Of a stretch of DNA of 64,000 nt, positions 1 through 10,935 are shown piece after piece. The stretch is taken from contig CM047807.1 in assembly GCA_026214975.1 (NCBI GenBank), positions 68,055,824-68,119,823 of the forward strand. Reading direction: 5' to 3'. This stretch comes from Gentiana macrophylla. Taxonomy: Eukaryota; Streptophyta; Magnoliopsida; Gentianales; Gentianaceae. A program made the position numbers and the translations under genes. Positions within the stretch are counted from its first letter, which is position 1; each line of letters begins with the position of its first letter. Under the pieces are notes generated by a model. The model was not told the origin of the DNA. It did no database searches and saw nothing but the letters and a program-made list of their open reading frames with translations.

Positions 1-480
1 TGTCTCATTGGAAAGCTGCTAAGAAAGTACTGAGATACTGAAGGGAATAAGGAATTACATGCTAAAATACTGAAAATCAGGACACGCACAGGTGACTGGT
101 TATTCAAACTCGGATTTTGGAGGATAAACTGACACCAAACTTTGTACTCTTGGCTACATGTATCCTTTAAACAGAGGTTCCGTATCATGGAAAAGTCAGA
201 GTTCATAGTTGACTTACTCATCCACCATGAAAGAAGAGTACGTGGCATGTTATGAGGCTGCAATCTAGGGGACATGGATCCTCTAAGCATGGTAGGATAT
301 CTAAGGGATCAAAACACATGAACCTTAAATATCAATTACTGAAGCAAGATGTTAGAAGATATTTGTTTGTCATTGAAAATATAAGGACAAACCTTATGTT
401 TGCAGACATATTTATGAAAGGACTACCCCAAAGACATAACAGAGAGACACTAAAAGCAGGGGTCTTGAGGATAGCTCCTA
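1..480 (+). pseudogene. copia RT/RNase H 3' end, degenerate
   Basis: This is the 3' end of a Ty1/copia pol gene, cut by the window edge. The first bases encode the SHWKAAKKVLRY block that precedes copia RNase H, with a frameshift and stop soon after. Around 240 a VACYEAA stretch matches the conserved AEFVACYEA region. From about 315 KHMNLKYQLL and then ADIFMKGLP match the conserved end of the domain (KHIDIKY, ADPLTKGLP). Family knowledge: RNase H degrades the RNA template during reverse transcription. The layout resembles the Tork-type copia lineages, which is inference. It is too broken to be functional. Confidence 0.85.
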
Positions 481-870
481 ATTATCGTGTTTTGCCAATT
501 ATTTTGTACTTACGTTTGACATTTGTTGAGCTCTCAATGTCACTCTTCTACATCATTATTATTTTCTGTTTTCCATTGTGTACACCTTGCGAATGGAATT
601 ATTAAAACAGAAATTGTCTCTTGCAAAGACATAACGGGACCATTTATGTAATCTCCGCTTAAGGTCTAGTTAAGACGGTTGTCAATGTTGTGGTACATAG
701 AAGGGAGCATGTTGCAGAATGATGTGTAACCGTTATGACTCCCATTGACGCCTAGATTAATGATGACACTTACGCTAACCGACTAAATGAAATGTTTAGC
801 ATATAACGCGCGCCTTATGATCCTTACAAGGAAAACACTGATGACTCTTCCTATCGACCAAGTGGGAGAA
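481..870 (+). other. copia 3' untranslated region and polypurine tract
   Basis: Non-coding stretch between the end of pol and the LTR. It ends in AAGTGGGAGAA at 860-870, directly before the LTR. This is the usual form and position of a copia polypurine tract, which primes plus-strand DNA synthesis. No other gene is visible. Confidence 0.7.
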
Positions 871-1285
871 TGTAAGAAAATTATGTCGTGGCTTTTATTG
901 AGCCCGATTAATTTCCTTCCCTGTATTAGTGGTCTTATAGGAAATTAGTTTTCCTTAGGAAATATGCTAATAATATCTAATTGGTTAATTAAAAGGAGTT
1001 TTAATCCGATTAAAACTCGGCTTTGATGGACGGCCGTGATTAAAGCAAAACCCTAGGTCATTCGGATTTTGGCCCTCTCTCCGCCTATAAAAGCAATGCT
1101 TTACTCCATCATAAAGCATGTGAAAGAAACCAACACATAACGGTTGTAGGCAAGGAGAGAGATGTCGGAATCCTCTCATCAAGACAGCAACAACAGAGAC
1201 GTAGTCGAGTAACAATGGATGTAGGGAAACGATCCTGGTGATTTCTTCATTTGTTCAGGTACTCGAATCTATTGTTTCATTTACA
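871..1285 (+). repeat. copia LTR, plus orientation (3' LTR)
   Basis: About 415 bp running from TGTAAG to TTTACA, so it has the TG...CA ends of an LTR, and it directly follows a polypurine tract. A TATA box (CTATAAAAG) lies near 1085. The same sequence recurs inverted at 1322-1725 with roughly nine-tenths identity by eye. Confidence 0.85.
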
Positions 1286-1321
1286 CAGTCACAGGATCGG
1301 AACACATCTCTCGATACCACA
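1286..1321 (-). other. 36-bp spacer with minus-strand primer binding site
   Basis: Read on the minus strand, the spacer starts just past the end of the inverted LTR and contains TGGTATCGAGAG. This resembles the initiator tRNA-Met primer binding site TGGTATCAGAGC with one base missing. It therefore looks like the first 36 bp of the internal region of a minus-strand copia element, cut short by the plus-strand LTR. Confidence 0.65.
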
Positions 1322-1725
1322 TGTAAATTAAACAATAGATTGAGTACAACGGCGGAAGAAATCACCAGATCGCTTCCTACATCCATTGTTACTCGACTAC
1401 GTCTCTATTGTTGCCGTCTTGATGAGAGGAGATTCAACATCTCTCTCTCTTGCCTACAACCGTTATGTGTTGGTTTCTTTCACATGCTTTATGATGGAGT
1501 AAAGCATTGCTTTTATAAGCGGAGAGAGGGCCAAAATCGAATGACTAGGGTTTTGCTTTAATCACGGCCATCCATCAAAGCGAGTTTTAATCGGATTAAT
1601 ACTCCTTTAATTAACCAATTAGATATTATTAGCATATTTCTAAGGAAAACTAATTTCTATCGAATCACTAATACTGAGGAAGAAATTAATCGGGTTCAAT
1701 AAAGCCGCGACATAATTTTCTTACA
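1322..1725 (-). repeat. copia LTR, minus orientation (5' LTR)
   Basis: About 404 bp, the reverse complement of 871-1285 with small indels. On the minus strand it runs from TGTAAG at 1725 to TTTACA at 1322 and is followed by a primer-binding-site-like sequence, so it is the 5' LTR of a minus-strand element whose interior is missing. At 1726 it abuts the middle of an Athila-like LTR. Confidence 0.85.
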
Positions 1726-2305
1726 GATCTCACACACGACTTTTATAAATGTATTTTGTGAGGGAGTGTGCGAACTAGAATTTTAGGATTGCCATGCACG
1801 AACTAGTCGAGTTTTTCGCAGCCTGTTCCTTGGTAAGGGTTTTCTAGGTAAGCCGTGAACTTGGTGGATGCGGAGTGTCTCATAGTTTTTAATCATATTA
1901 GGTCAATTAAATTCTATAGAGGGGACGGTTGAACCGAGTATAGGGTAACTAGGTTATGGTATTAGCGCCTAAGGGCCAGTTGAGGAAATTGTACCCACAA
2001 CACGTTCATTAGAAGCTAATGGTTGGTTGGTAGGTTAAGGCTCGTCCTTAGTGATTCGGTTAGGGTATTGAGGATAGTGTTCTTGACCATAATTTAGTTA
2101 TTCCTTTTATCATACTTTTAAAAGTTAGAATTTTTATAATTTTCGAGTTATAATTACCTTCCCCAATATTTGTGGGCCTAAACTAAATACGACATTGATT
2201 GTGATACTTAACAGATTCCTCGTGAGATACGACTTGCTCGCCGTTGTAGTACAACCGACCCGGTACTCTGCCGGTTAAAGTTGGATGACTATAATTTTGC
2301 CATCA
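1726..2305 (+). repeat. Athila-like gypsy LTR, 3' part (copy 1)
   Basis: Matches the second part of the 5' LTR at 6551-8168 (from about 7592) almost throughout, ending in CATCA. It is followed at 2313-2330 by TAGCGCCGTTTCTGGGGA, a primer binding site with three changes from the TGGCGCCGTTGCCGGGGA seen in the longer copy. Confidence 0.85.
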
Positions 2306-2417
2306 AGTGTTCTAGCGCCGTTTCTGGGGAATCGGTCAATATCAGTAAATCATTTAAGTGTTTTGTATTAAGTCATTTTAATTTTACTGTTTTCTTGTTG
2401 TTTTGGTGATTGCAGTT

Positions 2418-3455
2418 ATGATCCGAAGTTCTAATGAACCTCTACTTCTTTTGATTTCAGAAATTGAAGCATTATGCGAGACATCAGAACAGCATATGAG
2501 AAAAAAGTCAGTTGGAGAATCATCTACATCCGTTATTGAAGTAAACTCTGAATCAGAAGAAGCTGTAATGACTTCGGGAGGTGAAGACTTAACAAATTTG
2601 ACCGATTGAAATGAGACTCGAGACGGGTTGTAGTTAGACCCACTGCTCATTCTCGAGAATCGAGATCCACAGAACTTAAATAGGGAGCCCTTTCAAAATC
2701 CGAGGACACTTAATCTGGGACCAATGGGGTCCAAAATCAGGGAGGTCGGCAGAATCAAGTCCGACAACTACATCAAGCCCCTCAGAATTAGAACAACAAC
2801 CAGGGGAATGTATTCGGTCAAATGCCTTTTGATCAGAATCAAATGATTCAAATGATGTTGCAAAATCAACAACTGAATTTGAATCCACCACCACCCGCCC
2901 ATGTTCAGGCACAAAATTTTTACGCACGACCACCGGTTCAGAAACAGGCTAATCAATGGAGGATTTTGACAGACTATACAGCACCGACAATTTGTGATAG
3001 GCATAACCCTATTTGTCTACCACCCATTCCGGTGAACAATCTTGAGATTAAGCATCATTTTTGGTATCTGTTGAATGACAAGGCACACTTTAGGGGTAAA
3101 TCAACTGAGGACCCCAACCTATTTTTAAACCAATTCATGCAAATTTGCCGAACAGTGAAGATGAACGGAGTTCCTGAGAAAGCGGTTAGGATGTTATTGT
3201 TCCCGTCGCATTAAAGGAAGCAACAAGAGAATGGTTTGAGTCACTTCCCCTCGATACCTAACATACTTGGGATCTAGTGACTTTGAAGTTCTTACTGAAG
3301 TATTGTCCCCTCTCCAGAACATTAGATACGAAGGCCGACATTGCCAATTTTGAGCAGTTAGATATTGAGAGTATGCATGAGGCTTGGGACAGATTTAAAG
3401 CTATGTTGAGAAAGTGTCTGCATCATGGGTTAGATACATGGAATCAAGCACATCT
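2418..3455 (+). pseudogene. Athila-like gag fragment (copy 1)
   Basis: Gag relic of an Athila/Tat-clade Ty3/gypsy element; gag forms the capsid of the retrotransposon particle. It starts with ATG at 2418, stays open to about 2609, then shows stops and frame changes. The segment at 2822-3214 encodes the Retrotrans_gag-type core (FLNQFMQICRTVKMNG, AVRMLLFP). The following stretch, including DRFKAMLRKCLHHGLDTW, is in another frame. It keeps a 21-bp in-frame piece (around 3375) that the longer copy at 9237 lacks. Homology stops at 3455, where a FAR1-like pseudogene begins on the other strand. Confidence 0.85.
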
Positions 3456-4560
3456 TCAAGTGAGCATGAGTCATCATGAACGGGCGTATCGTCAGCTTTA
3501 TTGTTTCTACAATCACTAGAAGCCTCATTGAATTCCTACTTTAGCTTGCGACACGCTAACATCACCTTTGCATACTTCTCTTCACACTCTTCTGGGGATT
3601 CAACAACATCTTTAAAGACATTTACATGTTCTTCCAGTGACGGGAGTTAATTCCCAATGAAGACTTATTATAACTAATCAGAACTTAGTATGTGCCCTTT
3701 ACACATTTTTACACCATCTTTTAAACACATAATTTTCGGGCACCTTATCAATTCCCTTGTCATTCCAAACAATCAATTGATGCACACAGACAATTCCTCT
3801 GAAATCAAACATATGGACATTGCATTTTGTTTCATTTGTGTCTTCATTAAACAACACTCTGAAGGACACCCACTTTTTATATTTTTCTTCTTCTTCTCCA
3901 AAACAAATCCATTCCTTGATCTCATATTCAGACTCTGATCTTGTCCATATTTAACAATTCCATTTCCTCCTCATCTTCCCTTGAAACTCATGAACCTTGT
4001 TGTTGGTGTAAACACTTTGAAATTGTTCCTAATGAATCCTCAGATACACAAGGTAAGAATGGTTTTCAACTTTTTGTATCCTCTTCTTTTTCAATCCAAA
4101 CTTTTTTGGCCAAAGCATTCTCATACTGCTCGACAAATTGTTTCAAGGTTGTCTTTGAATTAATGAAATCATCAAAATATGCATCTATGTTCTCACTTCG
4201 TTGTGATGAATACATTCCTGCCCAAAATATACCCTTCAAATAAGTAGGCACCCAATGTGCCCTCCTGACATACAATCCATCTAACCACTTGTTACTATGA
4301 AGGTCATACTTTTTTAATAAATGCACACCAACTAGACTCAAATTATTCTACAGTCAAAGAATCGTAAATGGCTGGCTTCATACTATAATTTATTCTTTCA
4401 TATTCCAAGTATGCACACAATATTTCTGGCAATTGCTTCATAATATCCCATCAATACCACCAATAACACATGTTGAATGGAATTCTTCATTTCCATGCTT
4501 TGATCGGTAATGATTGCCTCGGGAGCACATCGTTTCATGCATGTACGGTAAGTAACTTTG
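3456..4560 (-). pseudogene. FAR1/FHY3-related (FRS-like) pseudogene
   Basis: On the minus strand 4341-4066 encodes a block typical of FAR1-RELATED SEQUENCE proteins: KYDLHSNKWLDGLYVRR, WVPTYLKGIFWAGM and NSKTTLKQFVEQYENAL, the end of the MULE-transposase-derived domain. Upstream (about 4550-4350) RCAPEAIITDQ and PAIYDSLTVE continue the same domain in shifted frames. Downstream, CNVHMFDFRGIVCVH near 3790 corresponds to the SWIM zinc finger with Cys/His changes, followed by VPENYVFKRWCKNV and a tail reaching about 3456. FRS proteins are transposase-derived transcription factors. Frameshifts and stops make this a dead copy. It could instead be a relic of a Far1-type MULE transposase. Confidence 0.8.
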
Positions 4561-6550
4561 TTGAATCTATACACTAAAAGGTACGCACAACAAAGTACAA
4601 TATATGGTTAATAGTTATAGTAAAATGGTGGTATATATTACGATAATAATGTATTATATTAATTTTGTGCTTTTACGTGTATTACACGATACGATGTGGC
4701 TTGTATGCTCTTGTGGAACAATATATGTTAATTAATTTGAAATGTCTAACTACGAATTCAGGTAGCCCTGTCTCAACACCACAATTGAGACCCACTGCAG
4801 GGAGTAGGTGGGAGCACCGGAAGGCGTTTGTTAGGCCTTGCAGGACGTCAACTTAGTAGACAATGATCATTTTACAACGTGCTAGGTAGTGTAACAAGAA
4901 TGTCTAGGACTAGAAGTTATTGGAAAGCCTTTTTATGTGAATGAATCAGGTGGTTAATTACATATGTGTTGTGTATAAAAGCTAAAACATCATTATCATT
5001 GGTGAGGCGTATCTGTTCCTCTTAGCATGGGACTATTACACCCCTCTACTTGGTCTGATGCCAAGGGACACATGTAAATCCCATACGGAGACCTAAGTCC
5101 GTGTCTTTGAGTTGCTTCCCGTGTTGTAGTGTAGAGTTCACAATGCGTAGTGTCCTTTGATCTTGACCCTAGCCGTCTTTCTCTCATCCTCGTATCCTTT
5201 ATCCTTCGAATCTATGTAATTAATCTCATCTATCTCTCCTCGTGCTTCTTCCCTATGATTGAGTGCAGCTAATGCTTCTAATTCGGTGTATATGGCAACG
5301 CGAATTCTTTGAATCCGTGAATTTCATTTGCGGAGAAGTTGTTGCCCCTGATTCCTACATCTTTCCTTCTCCAGCTTTGAATCGTGCTTTCTTTGATTTG
5401 CTTGCAGCTATGTATTGCAGATTTTGTGATAACGGTAGAAATCTACTTGTTCTGCCATATGAAAGAATTAGAGTTGAATATAATTGGGGATTTCATCACC
5501 CCTTATCTTCTGATGAACGTTCGAAGGCAAAAGCATGCTGCTTGGACCATGTTCTTGACCAAATTCATTCCCACGTGTTGATTCTAGGCAGTAACTGTGA
5601 AGAATCGAGGATTACAAGCTCTTACAAGTGTAGTCCAGCACGACACATCATTTCACACCTATGGCTTGCTACAACCCGAGTTTGAAGCCGGGTTGCTATG
5701 GTGAATCGGCTCAAAACCCTTTCTTTACTTTGTGTCGTGTCTGACCGAGGGTTTTTATCCTGTGAGGTCCTGCTTTTGAGTGTGCCCCGAGAACCTTGTG
5801 GTTCAATGAGGGTTAATTCATGCTATGCTGGTTTATTGTTGGTTCTTTGGTCCTTATACGCTTGAGTTAACAGCCATATTCAGAGACGGCCTCCGGTTTT
5901 TTGGCCTTCTCCTAAACCAGTCAGTTTTTAATCAATTGGGTTACCCCATGTCTGTGTATGCCGTAATTATCAAATAATCCTTGATCAGTCTGGTTTCATA
6001 ACTGGTCTATTTGGTTTGGATGTATATACTACTCAATACATCACAGTGCAATAGGTTCTGGTTGGACTTATTACATTTTGGTTCAAATAAATAAGCTACA
6101 AACCCTTATTTCCGGCTTTCCATTTCTAGAATTCATACATGTGATTCTTGTGCCTCGGTTATAATGAGTAAGATACACCAAATCATTAGGGTTTAAGTTT
6201 CCTTACACCTTTCAGCCTATAATTAGCCCAGAAAATTGATGTGGATTGAAACAACTCAAGCGTTACACTTCTTGAGCAATCCCACATGCTCTCAAACACT
6301 TTCAAACACTTTTCTGGTTTAGTTTTGGTACTTCATAAGAAGTTGTGGACCATTGTCTTTCTAATCTCTCCTGATTGGCCTAGTTGGAGTATGGAGTCTG
6401 TTATTGACAGTGGTTGTCTGGTCAATAGCTTGCTCAGAATCCCTGTAGATTGAGGTTTTAGGTCTCCCTCTTGAGGTACACAGTTTCTTTGTCTACTCCA
6501 TTTGTGTTGTATGTGTTCTTGATTTCCTTAAGTTTTAGTGTACAGATTAA
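4561..6550. other. unassigned interval with one modest ORF
   Basis: About 2 kb with no family I recognise. An open frame on the plus strand runs from an ATG at 5272 to 5685 (about 137 codons). It has no motif I can name, and its length is compatible with chance. A TATA-like TATAAAAG sits at 4975. The stretch 5690-6550 has no coding signal and ends directly at the LTR that starts at 6551. Confidence 0.4.
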
Positions 6551-8168
6551 TGATGAGAGTCAAATTCTTTATAATTATAATTTAATGCATTTTACCTCTA
6601 TTTTTAGCTTATTCGATGTGATTTTAAGGCGGTTAAGTGGTTTTTTGTAAAGACATTTCACCACTAGTTGAATCGCGAGAGATTAATGGGACGTTACGCC
6701 CAAAATCTCCACATTTTGTGTGAATCTTTATGCGTTTATTGGTCAGATTACATTTCGATTTTCTTTGTCTTTATTTATTTTGGCGATAATGTGATAGAGG
6801 CGTGGCGATAATCACAACAATACAAAAATTGTCGAAACGATATTCCTATAAGGAAATGAAGCGAGATTGAAGATTTGACATTCGGACGAAAAAAATATTA
6901 ATTATTATTACTATTATTATGCAGTTGGGATCCCAAATTTTTTAGTGGATGGGAAGGGATGGCTCGGCTCTTTCTCTCTTCGAATATGGAAAAATAAATA
7001 AATAAATAAAAGCTGCAAAAGGGACGTGGCTAGTGGTCAAAAGGGGGCCAGGCCTATCAGATGCATTAAATGGGACGCATTGATATTCATTTTTTTCGAA
7101 AAAATTTCAAAAGCACAAGACGGAGTCGGCTATAAATTTATTAAAAAGCCATCTAGGTCAAATTTCAACAAAGAGTCTTTCCCTTACAATTTTATTTTTT
7201 CTCTTAAGCATTCTTACTCTCCCCCTTAGAATTAGATCTACTTTTAGTTGCTGCCAAATTTGTGCTTGCATTTCAATACTTTTTCTTCAATTATTTTGCG
7301 ATTTATACACATCAAAGTGACAAATCAAGTGGAGATTGCTACAGTTTTTATTGGTAATTTAATTTATCCTTTTTATTTATGTCTTTTAGCAGCTCTTTCA
7401 TGATTTCTTGTGTTATTGATTTAATTATGAATAACTAATTTTATTATAGCTAGATTATGTGATGGAACTATGAAATTGATGCATAAACGATGATCTAGGG
7501 ATGAGTAGGGCTTAAAAGTTGAACCTTTTGAATGTTTTGTGCCCTAAAATTGGATCTTAATGCTTGAATTAAATCGATCACTTGATTCATGATCTCACAC
7601 ATGACTTTTATAAATGTATTTTTGAGGAGTGTCTGAACTAGAATTTTAGGATTTAAAATGCATAACTAGTCGAGTTTTTTGCATCATTCTCGTAGTAAGG
7701 TTTTTCTAGCTAAGCCGTGAACTTGGTGGATGCGGAGCGTCTCATAGTTTATAATAATATTAGGTCAATTAAATTCTATAGAGGGGACTGTTGAACCGAG
7801 TATAGGGTAACTAGGTTATGGTATTAGCGCCTAAGAGCCAGATTAGGAAATTGTACCCACAACACGTTCATTAGAAGCTAATGGTTGGTTGGTAAGTTAA
7901 GGCTCGTCCTTAGTGATTCGGTTAGGGTATTGAGGATAGTGTTCTTGACCATAATTTAGCTATTCCTTTTATCATACTTTTAAAAGTTAGAATTTTTATA
8001 ATTTTCGAGTTATAATTACCTTCCCCAATATTTGTGAGCATAAACTAAATACGACATTGATTGTGATACTTAACAGATTCCTCGTAGGATACGACTTTGC
8101 TCGCCGTTGTAGTACAACCGACCCGGTACTCTGCCGGTTAAAGTTGGATGACTATAATTTGGCCATCA
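6551..8168 (+). repeat. Athila-like gypsy 5' LTR (copy 2)
   Basis: About 1.6 kb from TGATGAGAG to GGCCATCA, a normal size for Athila-clade LTRs. The end is defined by the primer binding site seven bases downstream. The start matches the 3' LTR beginning at 12709. It contains simple ATT repeats near 6898 and an AATA repeat near 6991. Confidence 0.85.
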
Positions 8169-8175
8169 AGTTTTC

Positions 8176-8193
8176 TGGCGCCGTTGCCGGGGA
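8176..8193 (+). other. primer binding site, Athila/Tat type
   Basis: TGGCGCCGTTGCCGGGGA follows the LTR end by seven bases. This sequence is characteristic of Athila/Tat-clade Ty3/gypsy elements and pairs with the 3' end of the priming tRNA. Confidence 0.9.
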
Positions 8194-8281
8194 ATCGGTC
8201 AATATCAGTAAATCCTATAAGTGTTTTGGATTATGTCGTTTTCATTTTACTGTTTTCTTGTTGTTTTGGTGATTGCAGTGT

Positions 8282-10431
8282 ATGACCCGAAGTTCTAATG
8301 AACCTCTACTTCTTTTGATTTCAGAAATTGAAGCATTATGCGAGACATCAGAACAGCATGAGAAAAAAGTCAGTTGGAGAATCATCTACATCAGTTATTG
8401 AAGTAAACTCTGAATCAGAAGAAGCTGCAATGACTTCGGGAGGTGAAGACTTAACAAATTTGACCGATGGAAATGAGACTTAAGACAGGTTGCAGTTAGA
8501 CCCTCTGCTCATTCTCGAGAATCGAGATCCACAGAACTTAAATAGGGAGCCCCTTCAAAATCCGAGGACACTTAATCTGGGACCAAATGGGGTCCAAAAT
8601 CAGGGAGGTCGGCAGAATCAAGTCCGACAAAAACATCAAACCCCTCAGAATTAGAACAACAACCAGGGGAATGTATTCGGTCAAATGCCTTTTGACCATA
8701 ATCAAATGATGCAAATGATGTTCCAAAATCAACAACTGAATTTGAATCCACCACCACCCGCCCCTGTTCAGGCACAAAATTTTTATGCCCGACCACCGGT
8801 TCAGAAACAGGCTAATCAAGAGAGGATTTTGAGAGACTATGCAGCACCGACAATTGGTGAGAGGCATAACCCTATCGGTCTACCTCCCATTCCGGTGAAC
8901 AATCTTGAGATGAAGCACCATGTTTGGTACCTGTTGAATGACAATGCACAATTTAAGGGTAAATCAACTTAGGACCCCAACCAATTTTTAAACCAATTCA
9001 TGCAAATTTGCCGAACAGTGAAGATGCACGGAGTTCTTGAGGAAGCGGTTAGGATGTTATTGTTCCCGTTCGCATTAAAGGAAGCAACAAGGGCATGGTT
9101 TGAGTCACTTCCCCATGATTCCTTACATACTTGGGATCAAGTGACTTTGAAGTTCTTACTGAAGTATTGTCCCCTCTCCAGAACATTAGATATGAAGGCC
9201 GACATTGCCAATTTTGAGCAGTTAGATATTGAGAGTATTAAAGCTATGTTGAGAAAGTGTACGCATCATGGGTTAGATACATGGAATCAAGCACATCTCT
9301 TGTATGGTGGTTTACCAAGACAGATCAGTCAGATTTGAATGCAGCGTGTGGGGGTGACGTGATGAGTATGGAGCTCGATGTTGCCTTAGCCACGATAGAG
9401 AGGGCTATACAAAGCAACAGACAGTGGAAGACGGGGAGACGCATTTCAAGGAAACCAATTAGCACTATTGACCAAGTCGGGCCAGTGAGGAATTTATGGG
9501 GATGCAAGCTGACGTGGCGGATCTTATAAAGCATATGAATGACATGTTAGCATGGTAGAAGGAATTGAAAGGGTGCACTATCTGTGGTGGAGAACATTAG
9601 GCCTCAAATTTCCCTACCAAATAGGTTAGTCAGTTAACCACGACTCAGTTGTTGAATGATCCATCTCTTGAGAACCTGTTTGGTATAATCCGTATGGACA
9701 TGCATCCTTTATGCTCGAGCCCTATGGTATATCAGACTGCATATCCGAGTTTGACACTGAATAGGCCCATGGATGTGTACTATTTAGCCAATCAAAATGG
9801 GGGGAAAGTTTTCAGAATTGGTGGGACAACAATTATCTTGCTTGGGTATAAATCAAGGGTTCGTGCAAGCCACTCAATGGAAAATTATGCAGCCTCAACT
9901 ACAAACTACTTTTATAAATCAGAGGCCACCTCAACAAGGGGCTTACAGACACCCCAATACTCATTTGCAATATGCCCCGCCCCCATAATCTGCACCATCG
10001 CCTATGGAGCATGTGCATCCTAAAAGTTCCACGGATATATTACTAGAGCATATTAGCAGAGACTTGAAGGAGAATAACACATATGTGAACAAGGAATTGA
10101 AGGAGATGAGAAATGTGCTTGTAAACTTGCACTCAGTAGTATCAAATTTGGAGAAACAAATGGGGAAAATTACTGAAAATGCAACTTCAGCTCCAAGTGG
10201 TTGGTTTCCTAGAAACACCGTGAGGAACCCTAGGCAAGTGAATGCAATCTTTATGAGGAGCGGAAAAACTGTGGGTAGTGATGTTGAAGCACCTGAGGTT
10301 CATAAGAAGAAGATAGAGAAACAAATAGAAGATGATAAAGAATGGGTAGTGATTGATGATGAGCAAGAAGCTGAGGAGATAGATAAAGAGGTGGAGAAAC
10401 TGAGAGCGGAACCAGAGAAGCGGTCAGACAC
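8282..10431 (+). pseudogene. Athila-like gag and charged linker (copy 2)
   Basis: Gag of a Ty3/gypsy element. ATG at 8282 opens a frame like copy 1 that soon breaks. 8685-8972 and 9000-9338 encode the capsid core (NQFMQICRTVKMHG, EATRAWFESLPHDSLHTWDQ, LLKYCPLSRTLDMKADI). A zinc-knuckle-like CTICGGEH lies near 9577. 10004-10447 gives a continuous 147-codon frame with a coiled-coil-like stretch, NAIFMRSGKTV (matching the TLRSGKE motif that follows Athila gag) and an acidic linker. A 21-bp in-frame deletion at about 9237 distinguishes it from copy 1. Several frameshifts and stops rule out a full Gag. Confidence 0.85.
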
Positions 10432-10935
10432 GACATGGGAAGTGTAAGTTTGATGCCTAGATGGATTCTTGAGAGTTTGGGGGTGGGTGAGCTCAAACAT
10501 ACAAATATGACCTTGCAAATGATGGATAGGTCAATTAGGCAACCCATGAGAGTTGTTGAGGATGTGTTAGTTAAAGTAGGGAAACTTGTGTTCCCAGTGG
10601 ATTTCGTAGTTTTGGACATCGAGGAGGATAGTCAAACCCCAATTTTGTTAGGTAGACATTTTCTGGCTACGGGTATGACTTTACTAGATGTTTAGAAAAG
10701 TGAGATTACAATGAGAGCGGGTGATGAGACCGTAACCTTCAATGTCCTTAAGACCATTAAACGTCCGGGGAATGATGGGGGTACTCGTGAAGAAGTACAA
10801 AGGCTAGAAGTTTTTGAGGAGAACCCTATAAGTTATGAGATACAGAAGGAGGGTGTGATTACTGAGAGTGTCCCTAAGATGAAGGTAGAATCAAATGTCA
10901 AGTTTGGGGGATACGAGTCTTGCCAAAGACTATAA
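10432..10935 (+). pseudogene. Athila-like retropepsin, C-terminal part only
   Basis: Aspartic protease of the pol polyprotein, truncated at its N side. The frame joins the acidic gag linker directly at the active site: DMGSVSLMP at 10432 corresponds to the family's DLGASxxLMP. It continues with FVVLDIEEDSQTPILLGRHF, the flap and second conserved ILLGRPFL region, then a stop at 10693. The following frame (MRAGDETVTFNV) is the usual post-protease sequence. Everything that should follow (RT, RNase H, integrase) is absent. The sequence before the active site that Athila proteases normally have is also missing. Confidence 0.8.

Noticed and set aside
1238..1561. 107-codon plus-strand frame across the LTR palindrome
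   Set aside because: It runs through two inverted LTRs and their spacer; the same peptide text appears on the opposite strand of the other arm.
4970..4985. TATAAAAG near 4975 as a gene promoter
   Set aside because: No coding sequence of recognisable origin follows within the expected distance.
10251..10619. 122-codon frame on the minus strand
   Set aside because: Antisense of the Athila-like acidic linker and protease.
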